From Aradus depressus (taxonomy: Eukaryota; Arthropoda; Insecta; Hemiptera; Aradidae), in NCBI GenBank assembly GCA_963662175.1, contig OY759223.1:22297460-22361459 (forward strand): a DNA stretch of 64,000 bases. The letters are read 5' to 3'. Each line of letters begins with the position of its first letter. Within the stretch, counting starts at the first letter, position 1. Shown here in pieces: positions 20,683 to 32,299 of this stretch. The notes under the pieces were generated by a model, which worked only from the letters and a program-made list of their open reading frames with translations, made no database searches and was not told where the DNA came from. The translations under genes were made by a program, and so were the position numbers.

Positions 20683-21157
20683 GAATAGATAATTAAAATA
20701 CACAATTTGTTTGTCAAACTTCACTACATTCTTAAATACTCAACTAGTTTCGCCGTGTTATGACATTATCAAGAGTCACTTACTCGGAGGTACAGTTATG
20801 GAGGGGGGATTTAGGTAGTGACGGGGAATCCCTTGTTTTTGTTACCCTATACATTCTAATTAACAAATCTGTTTATTAGAATGTATAGGGTATTATATCT
20901 GTTTATTAGAACGTATAGGGTATTATATCTGTTTATTAGAATGTATAGGGTATTATATCTGTTTATTAGAATGTATAGGGTAACAAAAACAAGGAATTCC
21001 CCGTCACTACCTAAAAAAAACCCTCCATAACTGTACCTTCTACCCTGTCAACCACTTTGTAAGTGACTCTTGATAATTTCTAACACGGCGAAACTAGTCG
21101 AGTATTTAAGAATTTAGCGAAGTTTGACTAACAAATTGTGTGTTTAATTATCTATTC
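20683..21157. mobile_element. Foldback element, family FB2, with four tandem units in its loop
   Basis: Arms of about 180 bp: left 20683-20860 (GAATAGATAATTAAA, CAAACTTCACTACATTC, CTAGTTTCGCCGTGTTA, TACAGTTATGGAGGG, CCTTGTTTTTGTTACCC); right about 20975-21157 carries their inverses in opposite order. The loop holds 3.8 copies of a 30-bp unit (CTGTTTATTAGAATGTATAG + GGTATTATAT, 20869-20983). A unit's own GGGTA is the start of the right arm, so expansion arose at the arm-loop junction. Confidence 0.9.
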
Positions 21158-21396
21158 GTATACATTAAGATTGCTAACTCCCCCGTGACTTTTTCATTTA
21201 ATTTCTGACCGATAACTTTTCAGAAATTAGAAGCAATGCGCAAACTGTCCAAAGCCCACTGACAGTCCCTACGGGTCAGTTCTGTGCATCTCTTCTCTAC
21301 TCATTATTTTAATAATTTCTTTATCGCTTGGATCTATTTTAAATACAATACAATTGTATACAATTTTTCAGTTTTTTAGGTAGTCAGCTATGTATT

Positions 21397-21680
21397 GTGA
21401 ATCATGACCGGGCTTTAAGTACAAGGTCATATCGCCTACTTCAAGAATGCTCTTTCGTCTAGTAGACATGAGCCCGATTCTATTGTCGGAATCCTGTATT
21501 TTGTTTTTGCAGGTTTATTCAACTAGGAAGGGGTCTTTAACGAATTCCTGTATTATAGAGACTCCGAACCATAACAAACTCGGCTTAACGTACCATACGA
21601 AGGACGGCGTCCTCATCGGTTTTTTCACAAGGTTTCGGCTGGGTTTCGAACCCGGGATCTTGACCTCAAAACAGATAAAG
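21397..21680 (-). repeat. SINE-1, degraded
   Basis: ATCATGACCGGGCTTTAAGT, AGGTCATATCGCCTACTTC, CATGAGCCCGATTCTATTGT, GAAGGACGGCGTCCTC and B box GGTTTCGAACCCGGGATC. Head truncated. Confidence 0.8.
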
Positions 21681-21689
21681 TGTAGGGCC

Positions 21690-22500
21690 TCGAAAATTCC
21701 GACAATGTCCCCTTGTACTTGCGCCTGTCGATAAGAGATATATCGCGTACAACCTCCAACTGTCCAACATACAGATAAATGTTCCCCTAGCGTCAATTAA
21801 CATTAACACCGCTTCAGATTCGCGAGCAGCCTTGGCTATTGGTTTTTGGTGGGGGTAGTCAGGTATTTACCAGTTCAGGGTTAACAACTGGAATTATCGA
21901 AAGAATTTCAACCTTTTCTAGAACATGCGTCTCTTCTTTGATGAATTTCGAAAGTGAGTTGTCCCAAACCGGAATCAAATATTTTTACTTTTACTCACTC
22001 AGCCATGCGAAGCATAGGGACAGTTATGTAATCGGTGAGAAAGTCGATGTTTTTCTGCGGGATTTAATGTATTTCCACCCACTGTTTCAAGAAAAAAAAA
22101 AAAAATGTGTGAGTGACGCGGTACTCATGAGAATTGATGTGTAAACATCTGCTTTAGTTTCAAAAATTTGCTGTCGTGCACTGTTTACAATTAAAATTTG
22201 TTTTATAATGTTTGAGGTTTATGATTGCTAAAATAAGATATATACAACTGTGATTCTAGTGTCTCTAAATACTGCGAGAATGCAGCGTCGATGGTAGTTT
22301 TCGAATTTGTTGTTGAAATGCTTCGATTCATATCCATTTGTAGATTAAGTTTGTCATTTAAAAATGAAATAAACTGTTCGGTATCTCCTGGAATGGGTAA
22401 AACATATTATTTGGTGTTACAATATGACAAAAAATATATTATTTATTGATCGATATTTTCACCAGTTATTATTAATAACAATATTATATAATATAATTTA
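21690..22500. other. Mostly unrecognised; element B scrap near 22020
   Basis: TTATGTAATCGGTGAGAAAG with TCGATG at about 22023 is the element B 5' block. The rest has no supported feature. The 101-codon frame at 21839-22144 spans this scrap and is not called. Confidence 0.4.
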
Positions 22501-22506
22501 ATTATG

Positions 22507-22814
22507 TTTCTGAGCTCAACAACGTGGGTTCAAAACCCGACCGAGGCCCTTAGTTTATTTTTTCTGGGAGGTAAAATAAACTTAAGCACGCCGTCCTTCG
22601 GATGGAACGTTAAGCGATGGTCCCGAGCCTGTACGATGTCAGGTACTCGTTAAAGACCCCCTGTCCTAGGTGAATAAAAATTTAGGGTAGGCAAAATTTA
22701 GGACTCCCATAGTAGAGTCGGGCTCATGTCCACCAGAGTGAGGAAAGAGCGCTCTGGTAGTAGGTGATATGACCTCGTAGTTAAAGCCCGGGCATGAATC
22801 ATAAAACCTAACCT
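22507..22814 (+). repeat. SINE-1, 5'-truncated
   Basis: Begins inside the head (TTTCTGAGCTCAACAACGTG), B box GGTTCAAAACCC, full body, tail AAAACCTAACCT. Confidence 0.9.
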
Positions 22815-23136
22815 AAACCTACAATTTAATAATATATTTTTTTACTATAAATGTTATTTATTGTTACGAATTTAAGCTATCGAGCATCTTAACCTAAAAG
22901 TTTCCTAACGAAAGATCTTTTTATAGTTCGTTGTATTGATATTTTAGTTAAATTCACTACAACAGTAAATATGATCAATAAAGTTGTAAAAATACAATAG
23001 AAATGCTCAAAAAAAAGCTGACATCATAGATAAAAAAGTGTGTAGTTCTTTGTGTGCGCTGCGCGCGCAACCGCCCAACACACACTTACGCATACACATC
23101 AACGAGACTTACGGTCTGACCTAGCCCCTACTGAGA

Positions 23137-23371
23137 GCTATGATGTGACCATTACAGGACTTTCTTATACAACAACGCTTACAGTTCATTCTCTTTCCTC
23201 CTCCCCCTTCTCAAAATTATTTCATACTGGCCTTACTGGGTATAAGAATGTCTACTCTCAAGATAACGCTGTACAAAGAGACAAAATGAAATGATTTTGA
23301 GAAGGGGAGGGGGAGAGAGAGTGATCTATAAGGGTTGTTGGTATAAGGAAATCCTGTAATGGCCACGTCAC
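23137..23371. mobile_element. Foldback MITE, about 235 bp
   Basis: Left arm 23137-23222 (GACCATTACAGGACTTTCTT, CCTCCCCCTTCTCAAAATTA); right arm 23288-23371 (TGATTTTGAGAAGGGGAGGG, AAGGAAATCCTGTAATGG). Loop 65 bp. The 80-codon frame at 23052-23294 runs across it and is not called. Confidence 0.85.
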
Positions 23372-23429
23372 ATATATTTTTCTTAATTTTTATAATTTCT
23401 CAAAAAAATTTACCGAGATGACCGATTAC

Positions 23430-23725
23430 ATACAGATCAAAGGGTAGATTTTACTCAAAAATCCCAATAACTGCAGATGAAATTTTCAAAATAAAATTTA
23501 GTATGAGGATTCAGTATGTCAGTCAAATATTCAGTTTTAATCCAGTCGACTGACTTAGGAGAGAGTGCAAAAACTTAGATTTATTCGTGTTGAAGAATTG
23601 CATAGCCAGTAATTCTCCGAAGAATTTTTTTTATTCCTTTTCTGAGTCATGGGGTTGGAAAATGTAAAATTCCACTGAAAATGGAACATCGAAATTTTTG
23701 ACCGATTACATAACCCCTAATTGTA
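23430..23725. repeat. Element B, plus part then opposed minus end
   Basis: 23455-23620 reads plus (CTCAAAAATCCCAATAACTG, AAAATTTAGTATGAGGATTC, GAGAGTGCAAAAACTTAG). 23648-23715 reads minus (GGTTGGAAAATGTAAAATTC, TTTTTGACCGATTACATAAC). 23760-24560 has no supported feature apart from a C run at 23868-23880. Confidence 0.55.
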
Positions 23726-24575
23726 TCGATGGAGAATTAAAAAGTTATGGCCAACATAGAACTTTTTTATATCAACCACGTTTTTAATGGGAACATTTCT
23801 AGTAACATTTTGTTACTAGACAAAATGTTAAACCAAACCAAATTTTGAGAATATTGATTTGTGATTCCCCCCCCCCCCCCATCCCAAAAAAAATTCAAAT
23901 TAAAATATCTTTTTCACTTAATAGACACTTAAGATATGAAGAGGATTGTGTGGACGAGTCATTAGAGTGAGAGAGACGAAGATAACTCGCTGTGGAATCT
24001 CAACATCGAACCAACGAACGAACGGTTCGTCCTTGGTTGACTTTTCGAAAGGCCATCTGAAACCATCGAGCATCAAACTCTACAAAACTGGTTTTAAAAA
24101 ATTTAAATATGAAATTAACAAAAAAAAAGAAGAGAACAAATTTTACACCGCTAGATGTCATTTTAATAACATTACTGTCTATCAAAAATGTTGGTACTTT
24201 TTTTTATGGTAAGTTCATGTTTTTATGGTACAATTTTCAATTACTTTCTCCTTTAGTATAAGAAAGTATTGTAATCGTGAGAAAATCAGAGATCGAGTTT
24301 TTCAACAGAATATGACATTTCAAGGACCTCTAAACTTGTTTAGGCCATTTTCACTATAATTTTTCTCTGTGTGGATGTCATTAGAACTTTGCCAATGCTC
24401 TAATTCGTGCAAACTTAGACCTGATTAGATTTTGACCGAAATCAGACGAAAATTGAGACCAATTTATTCAGTGCCTAAGTAAATTTTATAAAATATTTAT
24501 TTATATAAAAGATACATTTTTTTATTTATGACTTAATTAAAAATGTTTGCGAATAAAAGTTTTAGAGAAAACTGA

Positions 24576-24982
24576 GAGGCTAAATGAGGAGTTTGGAGCG
24601 AGAGCGGACCAACTGGTTGAAACTGAACAGGTAGAAAATGGCAATTGAAAATTTAGTATATTTTGTTTATCTCCATAAATGGGCCCCAAATATTTATTTA
24701 TATTTGAAATTTTAGAATAGTATTGGATGAGTGATCCCTTTTTGTGTTCTATAAAGTTTTTGAAGGCCGTATGATCCATTGTGACTTTGAAAATATATGC
24801 ACAAAATACTTGTGGACTAAACTTAAAGTGCTGCTATCTATCACTGAAGTGAAGAAACTAAGTGATCCACACTGGTTTTAAAAAAGGGAACCTATGCCAA
24901 CATCAGGATGGTAATAACTTATTTTCCGAAAAATTGTGGGTTGGTCCGCTCTGGCTCCAAACTCCTCAAATTTATAAGGAGT
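24576..24982. repeat. Inverted repeat with ~38-bp arms
   Basis: GAGGAGTTTGGAGC and GAGCGGACCAACTGG at 24586-24615 face CCACAATTTTTCGG-flanked GGTTGGTCCGCTCTGGCTCC and AAACTCCTC at 24952-24980. Possibly a small MITE; no coding content. Confidence 0.5.
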
Positions 24983-25104
24983 ACGAATTTCGAAGGCAGT
25001 TTATCAGATTGATTTTTGTCATAACTTACTAATATGTACCTTATTAAAACTTAAACTTAAACTAAAAATATGATTGTGAAATGTAAACTATTGTTTTATT
25101 ATCT

Positions 25105-25500
25105 CGGTCGTGTTGACCCCCCCCCCTCCCCGGCGGCCCTTCCAGGCCCCCCACGAGAATAATGCTTGCTACGCCAATGGGCGTGGTTGTACAAAGTTGG
25201 TTCATGTGATCTTATTGAACATTGGCTCCCCTATTAAACTCAAAATCGCAGGTTGGAAACCCGGCCGTAGCGCTTAGATGATAAAAAAAAAAACTTCATC
25301 ACGCCGTCCTTCGGATGGGAACCTATGCGGTATCAGATACTAAAGATGCCTACCGTAGTAACTTAATCTAAGTAGGCAACATTTGGCGACGAAAGAGCTC
25401 TCTGGTAGTAGGCGATAAGACCTCGTAGTTAAAGCCCGGGCCTGTTGCCGGCTGCCCCCCCTCCCAGAGAATAATGCTAGCTACGCCAATGTCTATGAAG
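25105..25500. repeat. SINE-1 remnant flanked by two C-rich transposon-end-like copies
   Basis: 25110-25180 (C run, CCTCCCC, GAGAATAATGCTTGCTACGC, CAATGG) and 25447-25495 (CCCCCCCTCCCAGAGAATAA, TGCTAGCTACGCCAATG) are copies of one terminus; reversed they read CATTGGCGTAGC followed by a G-rich block. Between them, 25236-25445 is a degraded plus-strand SINE-1 (GCACGCC-type block at 25297, GCGATAAGACCTCGTAGTTA, AAGCCCGGGC). Confidence 0.7.
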
Positions 25501-25804
25501 TGTCAAATTGAAATTCAAATCGTGCAACTTTCTATGTTTTCATTATTTTCAGCTCTGTCTTTGTTGTTGGCACGTTTTAATCGTTAAAACTGTTAGATGT
25601 TCCTACGAATAATAACTTAGAATAAATTCTTTAAACTGTTTATTTCAATTTATTTTAATTTTGTTCATTGTTTAAATTATTATTAACTAGCAGTGTAACC
25701 CGGCATTGCCCGGGGAACTTTGACCTCCTCTCATAATATGGAATTCTTTGACAATTCAATTCAAGATTCAAATCCCGGAAAAAGGCAACGTTGTTTTAAT
25801 TTCC

Positions 25805-26040
25805 TCAGGTATTCAAAGTATTGGGGAAGTTATGTAATCTGTTAAAAATTTGATGCGGAGTTTTCACCGGCAATGTACTTCCCTAGAACGAATTAATCAA
25901 CTAATTTTTCGCTCCTCTTCCAAAACCAGTCGACCGTTTACGCTAATATTCAACAGTTGACTATAAAGAGGCTCCTATATCCTCAAACTAAATTTTGTGT
26001 CGATAAATTCATTAAATCCAAAACTGAATTATAGGGATGA
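25805..26040. repeat. Element B fragments
   Basis: 25826-25865 plus (TTGGGGAAGTTATGTAATCT); 25868-26030 minus (CCGGCAATGTACTTCCCTAG, AACCAGTCGACCGTTTACG, AACTAAATTTTGTGTCG). About 25690, GTAACCCGGCATTGCCCGG is a separate GC-rich motif in the AT-rich flank. Confidence 0.6.
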
Positions 26041-26319
26041 AAATTTATAGATGTTGGTTTGTTTCAAATTAATTGTCTTATAAGCCTGCTTGAATTGGTT
26101 GGTATATTGAATTAAAAAAATTCTTTATATGTTACGCCCGGTTGGTTTTGGTAAAAACCTGAAATCAAAACCTCTCAAATTAAAAGTATGTATTATTATA
26201 TGAAACTGGTTTGCGAAAGTAGAAATAAATTAATAAAAAAAACCTTCGAGATGACCACCTGTCCAGAGCGTGCTTCAAGTGCAGTTGGATGCAGGAATGT
26301 GCAATGGTAAGCATTCCAA

Positions 26320-26395
26320 GAAGTTGAACTGCAGTCTGAGAGCTAAACTGCAAGCCATTTCCAAGTCCTGAGCCCATCACAAAATGGCCACTAAT
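26320..26395 (+). repeat. Single-copy counterpart of the 19-bp minisatellite
   Basis: GTTGAACTGCAGTCTGAGAG + CTAAACTGCAAGCC, then CATCACAAAATGGCCACTAA. The same order ends the array at 31000-31155 (CATCACAAAATGAGCACTAA). Here the unit is present once or twice instead of about 58 times. Confidence 0.8.
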
Positions 26396-26414
26396 TTTTA
26401 TTTTTCCAGCTGCA

Positions 26415-26610
26415 CAAAATATAGGGGAAGTTATGTTCCAAAAATAAAAATAAAAAAATTTTGTAGGGAAATAAGACGCAATGTACTTCCCCAGTATGAA
26501 TTAATCAACTTCAAAACCAATCGATTCTGTAAATCGATAATTGATTACATAGGGACTTCTGAATCCTCATACTGAAATTCCCTTCGGTCGATTTAGCTCA
26601 AAATTAGTAG
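26415..26610. repeat. Element B fragments
   Basis: ATAGGGGAAGTTATGTTCC (plus), then CGCAATGTACTTCCCCAGTA, TCAAAACCAATCGATTC and CCTCATACTGAAATTC (minus). Confidence 0.55.
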
Positions 26611-26689
26611 ATTTTAGCTTAAATAAACGCGGCAGCACATAGCATGTTTTGTCTATTTGTTTGTAAAACGTTGGTAACAAATCGATTTT

Positions 26690-26805
26690 TTTTGACAGAA
26701 ATTTTTCAATATTATTAAAAGAGTAGCAGGTTACTCGGCTTCGCTCGGAGTAACTTTAAGCAAGTTAGCAACATTATCTGCCCGATTAGTAACTGTATAG
26801 ACCGG
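26690..26805 (+). repeat. Inverted-repeat partner of 29505-29625
   Basis: GACAGAAATTTTTCAATATT, AAAAGAGTAGCAGGTTACT and AAGCAAGTTAGCAACATTAT recur inverted at 29505-29625. It also contains the hairpin GTTACTCGGCTTCGCTCGGA + GTAAC. Confidence 0.7.
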
Positions 26806-27149
26806 TAATGGTACCCAAAAGCGGTTTCCAACTAACTAGCTGTATAACCTCTGGTGGTTCTGGAGGACCACTCCAAAATGTTGGAGAATAGAAGAAGGGG
26901 TAATACTGTAATGATAAGACTGATTAAGTTTAAAATTATATTAAATATTTAATGTACAAAACAAAACCTGGTAAAAGGCAGTTGGCCAACTGAAAAGAAA
27001 ACAGAAGAAAACAAAACATAGATTAAATGAACATAGAATCGAACCTAATATAAGGGATGAAAAAATATAATTTGAAGTAAAAACTAAAAAAAGGTAAAAT
27101 AATAACGTTTTTAGCGGAAGATATAAATTGGATGCAGCCCTTGAGATGG

Positions 27150-27247
27150 AAGGGGGGGGGGGGGGGGGGGCTGCCAGATGGTGTGGTGATGGGACGACGT
27201 GGTGATGGGACGGTGTGGTGATGGGACGGTGTGGTGATGGGACGACG
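27150..27247. repeat. Poly(G) run and 16-bp tandem repeat
   Basis: About 20 G, then four to five copies of a 16-bp unit (GTGTGGTGATGGGACG). A single related copy, GACGTGGTGATGGGACGA, is at 28086. Open frames across this stretch are repeat artefacts. Confidence 0.9.
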
Positions 27248-27299
27248 CACAGTGTTTCCAAAACAACGTTTGTTGGAAACAACTATTTTGGACTGCGGA

Positions 27300-28430
27300 T
27301 ACTTATATGAAATTTAAAGGTGAAAAGAAAAATTACTATAAACAAGGGGTCGCAAATCAAGTCTTCGATAGGTTTTTGGCATTACTTGAATATTTACATT
27401 TTTGACCGTTTATTTACAGATTTGCACATTTTACCAGTACAGTTTATAGTCCATTTCATATGTGGTGAATAAATGAACGGTTCAGGTAGTTAAAATTCTT
27501 TAATTAAACATAATGCTTGTTCGCTTAGTGAGAGCGTTTTCTTTTGTACATGTGGCCTCAAGTGCGAAATGAAGGGATCAGAATATGTGCGAAGGTCACA
27601 GCCGGCAACCGCCGGTCCTGAAACTTTTACCGTAATTAGTTCAACATCATATCTATAGAAAAAAATTAGGAAGAGACTGGAGGAAGGTGGAGCTGATTGT
27701 GAAAGCCTTTACAGAAATCGATAAGCTTTTTTTTTTTAGTAACTTATATATCCCTTATTTTTCTGCATATTTCCAATATACTAGGAAGCTGACGCGTGGC
27801 TTTTATCTTATAAATAATTTAATAATAATGGTAATTAACATGCAAACTTTCGTAATTTTTATTAAAACAATAGGCGTCCGAGGTAGAAAAGAAGTTGCGA
27901 AGCGAAAACGTACGATAATCAGTACTCGTCAAAAGGCACTTTTTAAATTCTCTCAACGATCCCAAAAAAAAAAAAATCTACATAGAAAATTGGTGCAGTA
28001 CATTCATTTTTGACTATTAACTCCAAGAATTTGTCAAAAATAAATAATTTCATGTTCGAGGTTTTTTCCACCTTGGAAACACTGTGCGACGTGGTGATGG
28101 GACGATCTGATGGTAGATAAAGGTACGTGCGGTCTAGATGGCTCCTGGCAGGGTACTGAAGGCTTAAGTACAGTCTACTTTGGTAAATATTGAGGGAGTA
28201 GGATTAGTGGGGAGGAGTCTTTTGGCGGATCCGGCTCCAATCCAAAATAAACAATGTAATAAATATTGAAAATGTTGAAATTTAAAATGAATGCCGAAAC
28301 AGTAACTGTAAGGAAGTTAGTAACTCAAAAACTGTCGGTGTAATGAATTTATCATTATGAAATTTTATATTTAAATTCAAAACCTTAACTAGTAACTTTG
28401 TATAATAAAATATAGTCTGTCCTCTCACAG
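27300..28430. other. No convincing gene
   Basis: AT-rich. The 108-codon frame at 27687-28013 is lysine/isoleucine-rich with no recognised motif. An element B scrap (AACTCAAAAACTGTCGGTGT) is near 28322. CTTTGTATAATAAAATATAG precedes the LINE fragment below. Confidence 0.4.
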
Positions 28431-28443
28431 ATTTTCTTAATTT

Positions 28444-28807
28444 TTGCTTTTTTTTTTTTTTAACAAGACGATATGGACGTATGGACTTGAGCTATGGGGC
28501 TCAGCCAACCCATCAAACATCAAGCGGATCCAATCCTTCCAATCCAAAGTCCTTAGAACCATTGTAGATGCTCCCTTTTTTGTTTCCAACCTTACACTCC
28601 ATAACGACCTCAAAGTTCCTTTCGTCCAGGACATCATCAAATCCCGTTTTTCCAAGTTCCACACCAACCTCTCCTTCCACCATAATCCTCTTGCCAAATC
28701 CTTATCATCACAATCTCATCCGCATAATCCTCCAAGAAGGCTGAGGCGGCGTTGGCCTCGCGATCTTCTTTAATTTGTATTATATATATATACATATATT
28801 TTTTTAA

Positions 28808-28846
<39 letters not shown>

Positions 28847-29202
28847 TTTTGCGTTTATTAATTTATCCTTTTAATTTTCGTTATTTATTATTATTATTAT
28901 TTTTTCTTTTTTCTTCTTCACACGCCATTTTTAAGGGAGTGCTGGTGATGACCGGATTCTCCCCTCACGCCTCTCTATCCTTTCGACGCCACGCTCCTGG
29001 TCTTCCTCCACTGCTGGGCAGTGGATGGTTGGGCAGTGTGGTGGGAGGGTCAGCGCTATTTTATCTCTTTCATTTTATTATGTATTCTGTTTATTATTTT
29101 TGTATATGTTTGCTTATTGTATTACTTATTATTTCATCATGTCATCTTAGTCATCACTTCTACTTATTGTTATTGTTTGTACAGATTGTAGAATAAAAAA
29201 AG

Positions 29203-29233
<31 letters not shown>
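28444..29233 (+). mobile_element. 5'-truncated Jockey-clade LINE, 3' end with poly(A)
   Basis: Open frame 28444-28773; the homologous part starts IWTYGLELWGSANPSNIKRI, continues QSFQSKVLRTIVDAPFFVSN, and ends NPPRRLRRRWPRDLL, the Jockey-type C-terminus. A T-rich 3' UTR includes an (AT)n run at 28805-28838 and ends AGAATAAAAAAAG with a poly(A) tail to 29233. Uninterrupted coding and a long A tail point to a young insertion. Upstream, only about 15 T mark the truncation point. Confidence 0.88.
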
Positions 29234-29236
<3 letters not shown>

Positions 29237-29504
29237 CTAACCGGCTTTTGAGGTTGCCCTTATTATCAGGCAGTTAAACTAATTTTGAAAACAACATAGC
29301 TTAAAATGTTTTAATAAATAAATAAACTTATAAATAGTTTTTCAATCTTATTTATTAAAACATTTTAAGTTATGCGTTTTTAAAATAAAACCTATGAGAG
29401 GTCACAGTCTATTTTACTAAACAAAGTTACTAGTTAAGGTTTTGAATTTAAATATAATTCATGATGATAAATTCATTACATCGACAGTTATTGAGTTACT
29501 AACT

Positions 29505-29625
29505 TCCTTACGGTTACTAATCGGGTAGATAATGTTGCTAACTTGCTTACAGTTACTAACCTGCTTATAGTTATTAACCTGCTACTCTTTTAATAATATT
29601 GAAAAATTTCTGTCAAAGGGATTCT
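29505..29625 (-). repeat. Inverted partner of 26690-26805
   Basis: GATAATGTTGCTAACTTGCT, AACCTGCTACTCTTTTAATA and ATATTGAAAAATTTCTGTC. Between the pair lies the Jockey insertion. 29240-29500 and 29630-29990 have no other recognised feature. Confidence 0.7.
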
Positions 29626-29993
29626 CGAAAATTGTCCTTAAGGGCTGGTTCGGGTATGCCCTTTCAACACCCATTTTCCAGATTACTTTCTGAGCTGAAG
29701 ATAAATTTCCCAACCGAAGAATTGTATTTGATTCATGGTCTGTCAGACTGGCTTCTCTGATGCATTAATCAAATTGTTATTGAACTATAAGAATGGTTCA
29801 AGAATACAATATGATATTTTTATTAAATATCTGAGATTCCACAAGTGAATAAATTATTAAAGTTTTTGGAAAAGTATTTTTAAAAATCGTCCGGAAATGT
29901 ATCTCCCCAGTACGAATTAATTAATTACTTTTGTTAGTTTGGTAAGCTAAACTGCTTAATTAGCTAACTGGAATAGTAACTGCAGCAAAACGT

Positions 29994-31100
29994 AAACTGC
30001 AATCTGAGAGTTCAACTAGAGTCTGAGAGCTAAACTGGAGTCTGAGAGTTCAACTAGAGTCTGAGAGTTACACTGGAGTCTGAGAGTTCAACTAGAGTCT
30101 GAGAGCTAAACTGGAGTCTGAGAGTTCAACTAGAGTCTGAGAGTTAAACTGGAGTCTGAGAGTTCAAATAGAGGCTGAGAGCTAAACTGGAGTCTGAGAG
30201 TTCAACTAGAGTCTGAGAGCTAAATTGCAGTCTGAGAGTTCAACTAGAGTCTGAGAGCTAAACTGGAGTCTGAGAGTTCAACTGGAGGCTGAGAGTTCAA
30301 ATAGAGGCTGAGAGCTAAACTGGAGTCTGAGAGTTCAACTAGAGTCTGAGAGCTAAATTGCAGTCTGAGAGTTCAACTAGAGTCTGAGAGCTAAACTGGA
30401 GTCTGAGAGTTCAACTGGAGGCTGAGAGCTAAACTGGAGTCTGAGAGTTCAACTAGAGTCTGAGAGCTAAATTGGAGTCTGAGAGTTCAACTAGAGTCTG
30501 AGAGCTAAACTGGAGTCTGAGAGTTCAACTAGAGTCTGAGAGTTAAACTGGAGTCTGAGAGTTCAAATAGAGGCTGAGAGCTAAACTGGAGTCTGAGAGT
30601 TCAACTAGAGTCTGAGAGCTAAATTGCAGTCTGAGAGTTCAACTAGAGTCTGAGAGCTAAACTGGAGTCTGAGAGTTCAACTAGAGTCTGAGAGCTAAAC
30701 TGGAGTCTGAGAGTTCAACTAGAGTCTGAGAGTTAAACTGGAGTCTGAGAGTTCAACTAGAGGCTGAGAGCTAAACTGGAGTCTGAGAGTTCAACTAGAG
30801 TCTGAGAGCTAAACTGGAGTCTGAGAGTTCAACTAGAGTCTGAGAGCTAAACTGGAGTCTGAGAGTTCAACTAGAGTCTGAGAGCTAAATTGCAGTCTGA
30901 GAGTTCAACTAAAGTCTGAGAGCTAAACTGGAGTCTGAGAGTTCAACTAGAGGCTGAGAGCTAAACTGGAGTCTGAGAGTTCAACTAGAGTCTGAGAGCT
31001 AAATTGCAGTCTGAGAGTTCAACTAAAGTCTGAGAGCTAAACTGCAATCTGAGAGTAAAAATCTTGTCTGAGAGCAAAACTGCAGTTTTGAGAGCTTGAA
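29994..31100. repeat. 19-bp minisatellite (38-bp dimer), about 58 monomers
   Basis: Dimer GTCTGAGAGTTCAACTAGA + GTCTGAGAGCTAAACTGGA. Monomers alternate TTCAACTAGA and CTAAACTGGA, with CTAAATTGCA, TTCAAATAGAGG and TTCAACTGGAGG variants placed in recurring blocks, so larger segments have been duplicated. Its right flank matches the single-copy locus at 26320-26395. Confidence 0.96.
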
Positions 31101-31159
31101 CTGCAAACCACTAACAAGCTCTGACCCCCTGAACGCATCACAAAATGAGCACTAAGTTT

Positions 31160-31260
31160 TATATCCGTAGTCATAAGGGAATTTTTGTTTATCGGTCAGA
31201 AAATCGATGTTGAGATTTCACTGAAATTTCATATTTTCAAATTCCTTGATTCCAAAAAGA
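31160..31260 (+). repeat. Element B 5' block
   Basis: CATAAGGGAATTTTTGTTTA, TCGGTCAGAAAATCGATGTT, GAGATTTCACTGAAATTTCA and TTGATTCCAAAAAG follow the start of element B. Confidence 0.65.
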
Positions 31261-31290
31261 ATGATGAAAGTGACGAGAAGTTGTTAAGTC

Positions 31291-31735
31291 GAAAAATGGC
31301 CAAAATGAGTTAAATGTACTGTGATCATCTCCCAAGCCATCTGCGCTCTGCGAAGCAGTTGGGAGCTCTGGACTCTAATACTTTCGAAATTATAAAGATG
31401 TGGGTTTCTTGGTATCTCGTAAAATTGTGTATGTTCTCGGTTAAATCAACTTAATCTACTTCTTTGAGGAATCATTCACGAGATAACTGCATTTAACCAT
31501 TTATTCATTACGGCATTTAACCATTTATTAACTAAGGGAAAATCCAAGAAAGGATTAACAATATTTATTTTCATTCACTCCTATAGATTTAGAAGGTATA
31601 TGATTAATAATGATGCAAACATAATTTATTTATCCCAAAAACTGGATTTACACGATTAATGCAAAAGTAAAAAAGTGCTGCCCAGAAAAGTTACGAATTT
31701 AGACTTACCAATTTATTCCCTGTGATCACAGATAT
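31291..31735 (-). repeat. MITE-A copy 2, missing one terminus
   Basis: About 445 bp matching 18271-18750 in reverse: GTTGTTAAGTCGAAAAATGG, CATCTCCCAAGCCATCTGCG, AAAACTGGATTTACACGATT; end AATTTATTCCCTGTGATCAC + AGATAT. It contains a small internal duplication (GCATTTAACCATTTATT twice near 31488 and 31511). Confidence 0.85.
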
Positions 31736-31739
31736 GTAC

Positions 31740-32290
31740 ATCAATTTGATTGTTCAACTTTACGTTCAAAAGCGAGGTCAAAATTTACTAAGTAAATAAA
31801 AATAAAATATATTCAATTTAAATTCCTGTATCTTGTATTTCAATGGAAAGCCTCTTTAAGAAAATGAAAAAAAATAATAAACATATTACATCATGACCTC
31901 CTGTAATTATTATAATTAAAACCAGAGATTTTTTACGGCGCCAACTAACATTAACAGACAGGATATTTTAATGTTTCTACAACATAGTAATGATCTAATA
32001 ACAATAATATAGGTTATGGTAGACATATAGATGTGAAATTGGTAATAATATGTCATTATTATAGACATTAGGAAATTGAACAATGTATTATAGGCATTTT
32101 ATAATACATAGGATATATATATAACAGTGGAAGGGTGTATTTTTTTTTTTGGATGGTTTGAACTCACAAATAAATAAATATATATATATATATTTATTTA
32201 TTTATTTATTTATATGTAATTAGGGGTACCTAAATAATAGTAAATAATTAATAATTATTTAATATGAATTATCGAGGAAGCTTCAGCATT
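31740..32290. other. AT-rich, no gene; (TTTA)n near 32190
   Basis: Only a short (AT)n/(TTTA)n microsatellite at about 32177-32212 stands out. Confidence 0.5.
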
Positions 32291-32299
32291 ATTCCCATA

